Assembly: GCA_021286645.1 (NCBI GenBank) | Contig: JAJTBZ010000008.1 | Span: 50,150-114,149 of the forward strand | Length of the DNA stretch: 64,000 nt | Source of the DNA: Ignavibacteria bacterium | GTDB taxonomy: Bacteria > Bacteroidota > Ignavibacteria > Ignavibacteriales > Ignavibacteriaceae | Direction: 5' to 3' | Shown here: positions 63,362 through 64,000 of the stretch, one piece after another | Layout: each line of letters begins with the position of its first letter | Position numbering within the stretch: position 1 is the stretch's first letter | Position numbers and translations under genes: made by a program | Notes under the pieces: generated by a model | Seen by the model: only the letters and a program-made list of their open reading frames with translations | The model's database searches: none | What the model was told of the DNA's origin: nothing

Positions 63362-63790
63362 TATCTATTTATTAAACTGCAATGAATTAACCCGTTAGCA
63401 GAATTCCAAAAAAATGTAATAAACGGGTAAATTGAGCTAATTCAAAAGAATAAAAGGGGTTAACCTTATTTTCTAAACAAAAGCCGGCAAATATTTGAAT
63501 TTTTTTCGTGGAATACAGAAAATAGTGCTTGCTTTTAGTGTTTAAAAACGTATATTGCAGAACAATTTTTTTGAAGTTGTACACAACGAAGTTCTTACAC
63601 AATTTGATCGGCAGTATTAAAAAAATGTTAAAAAATATTTTAAGACTGTTGGTAATTACGAAAGAAAATTGTAATTTGTGAGGCTTTTAATTTTTAGTTG
63701 TTCTTTACAAACTGACGCGAAAACAAGGGTATGAAAAGTATTCATTTATTTGAATCACCGAATAGTGAAAAAAATAAATAAAATAAATTT
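63362..63790 (+). other. Long AT-rich region upstream of the rRNA operon, no gene seen
   Basis: No convincing coding frame. A weak inverted repeat ACCCGTT/AACGGGT (63390-63396, 63422-63428) may end the phosphatase transcript. A possible upstream promoter pair TTGG (63649-63652) and TAATTTG (63672-63678), then a boxA-like TTGTTCTTTACAAA (63698-63711), suggest an rrn P1 unit. Confidence 0.45.
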
Positions 63791-63798
63791 AACATACA

Positions 63799-63830
63799 CT
63801 TGACAATGAGCGAAAAAAGTTGTAGTTTTG
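63799..63830 (+). promoter_or_regulatory. Main rRNA promoter, Bacteroidota type
   Basis: CTTG at 63799-63802 (inside TTGACA) and TAGTTTTG at 63823-63830, 20 nt apart, match the -33/-7 consensus TTTG and TAnnTTTG. The upstream flank is very A-rich, like an UP element. It sits about 150 nt before the 16S 5' end. Confidence 0.75.
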
Positions 63831-63884
63831 AAATCTCTTTTGCGAACGAGAAGTGAGTAAAAGGGAGGCCGAAGAGAGAAAGAG

Positions 63885-63896
63885 TGTTCTTTGACA
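63885..63896 (+). promoter_or_regulatory. boxA-like antitermination element in the rRNA leader
   Basis: TGTTCTTTGACA resembles the rRNA boxA core TGCTCTTTAACA, about 95 nt before 16S. A small hairpin TTTGCG/CGCAAA (63932-63947) follows. Confidence 0.6.
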
Positions 63897-63979
63897 GAAT
63901 GAGAGAGAAACCCGTTAATTGAGGAAATCAATTTGCGAGAGCGCAAAAAGAGTAAATTACACAGATTATAATAAATCCA

Positions 63980-64000
63980 ACAACGGAGAGTTTGATCCTG
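63980..64000 (+). rRNA. rrs: 16S ribosomal RNA, 5' end (truncated by window edge)
   Basis: The universal 16S start AGAGTTTGATCCTG occupies 63987-64000. By alignment to E. coli numbering, where this motif begins at base 8, the mature 5' end is near 63980. The rest lies outside the window. Confidence 0.9.

Noticed and set aside
63387..63946. Two minus-strand open frames before the 16S gene
   Set aside because: They lie in AT-rich leader DNA containing the rRNA promoter and boxA; composition fits non-coding DNA.
1..64000. Insertion sequences, prophage, integrase, tRNA genes and CRISPR arrays
   Set aside because: No transposase or integrase motifs, no terminal inverted repeats with target duplication, and no cloverleaf-like intergenic sequence were found.

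Overview
The window looks like a chromosomal segment of a Gram-negative bacterium from the Bacteroidota/Ignavibacteria side of the FCB group. Four lines of evidence support this. Two very large secreted proteins end in type IX secretion sorting domains with the YPNPFNP motif. The clearest promoters have the Bacteroidota form (TTG about 19-20 nt before TAnnTTTG). The lipid A/LPS genes (heptosyltransferase, Kdo transferase, GmhA) and a MlaEFD system imply an outer membrane. A bacterial geranylgeranylglyceryl-phosphate synthase and a DUF4159/DUF4175 pair are also typical of this lineage. The genus cannot be named from the sequence. No insertion sequence, prophage, CRISPR array or tRNA was found; this is mostly housekeeping sequence.

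Layout. 1-15363 (+): a tightly packed dcw cell-wall/division cluster, rsmH (5' truncated by the window edge)-ftsL-like-ftsI(PASTA)-murE-murF-mraY-murD-ftsW-murG-murC-ftsQ-ftsA-ftsZ, with many 4-nt overlaps and a terminator after ftsZ. murB and ddl are not in it. 15440-23759 (-): a ROK sugar kinase, a LEA-like lipoprotein, a methyl-accepting chemotaxis protein, and the DUF4175 and DUF4159 proteins. 23971-26243 (+): heptosyltransferase and Kdo transferase. 26244-32517: a PflX-like radical SAM enzyme (-), a small secreted protein and an M28 peptidase with a PDZ domain (+), then mlaE-mlaF-mlaD (-). 32671-40757 (+): sucD with a remarkable lysine/alanine tail, ndk, a Nudix hydrolase, a lipoprotein, a hybrid histidine kinase and citrate synthase.

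40887-49270 (-): a 1411-residue type IX-secreted protein with an internal duplication, gpsA-plsY for phospholipid synthesis, an Hsp20 pair behind a sigma-54-like promoter, and a TIGR01777 epimerase. 49451-53389 (+): an HGSNAT-like membrane acyltransferase, GGGP synthase, gmhA, pspC and a two-cluster Fe-S protein preceded by a perfect palindrome. 53438-58758 (-): a second type IX-secreted beta-propeller protein, an AmrS-like radical SAM enzyme, CorA and an FMN reductase. 58916-63361 (+): a propeller-sensing histidine kinase and a SpoIIE-type phosphatase. 63362-64000 is an rRNA leader and the first bases of a 16S rRNA gene.

The most notable signals beyond ordinary gene content are: the histone-H1-like tail on succinyl-CoA ligase alpha; a sigma-54-type promoter with a palindrome near -100 upstream of hsp20; a long inverted repeat that would bury the ribosome binding site of corA; a perfect 13-bp inverted repeat before the Fe-S gene; and a terminator for the mla operon embedded in the coding end of the opposing peptidase gene. 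All calls rest on reading the sequence and recalled family knowledge; no database search was run.
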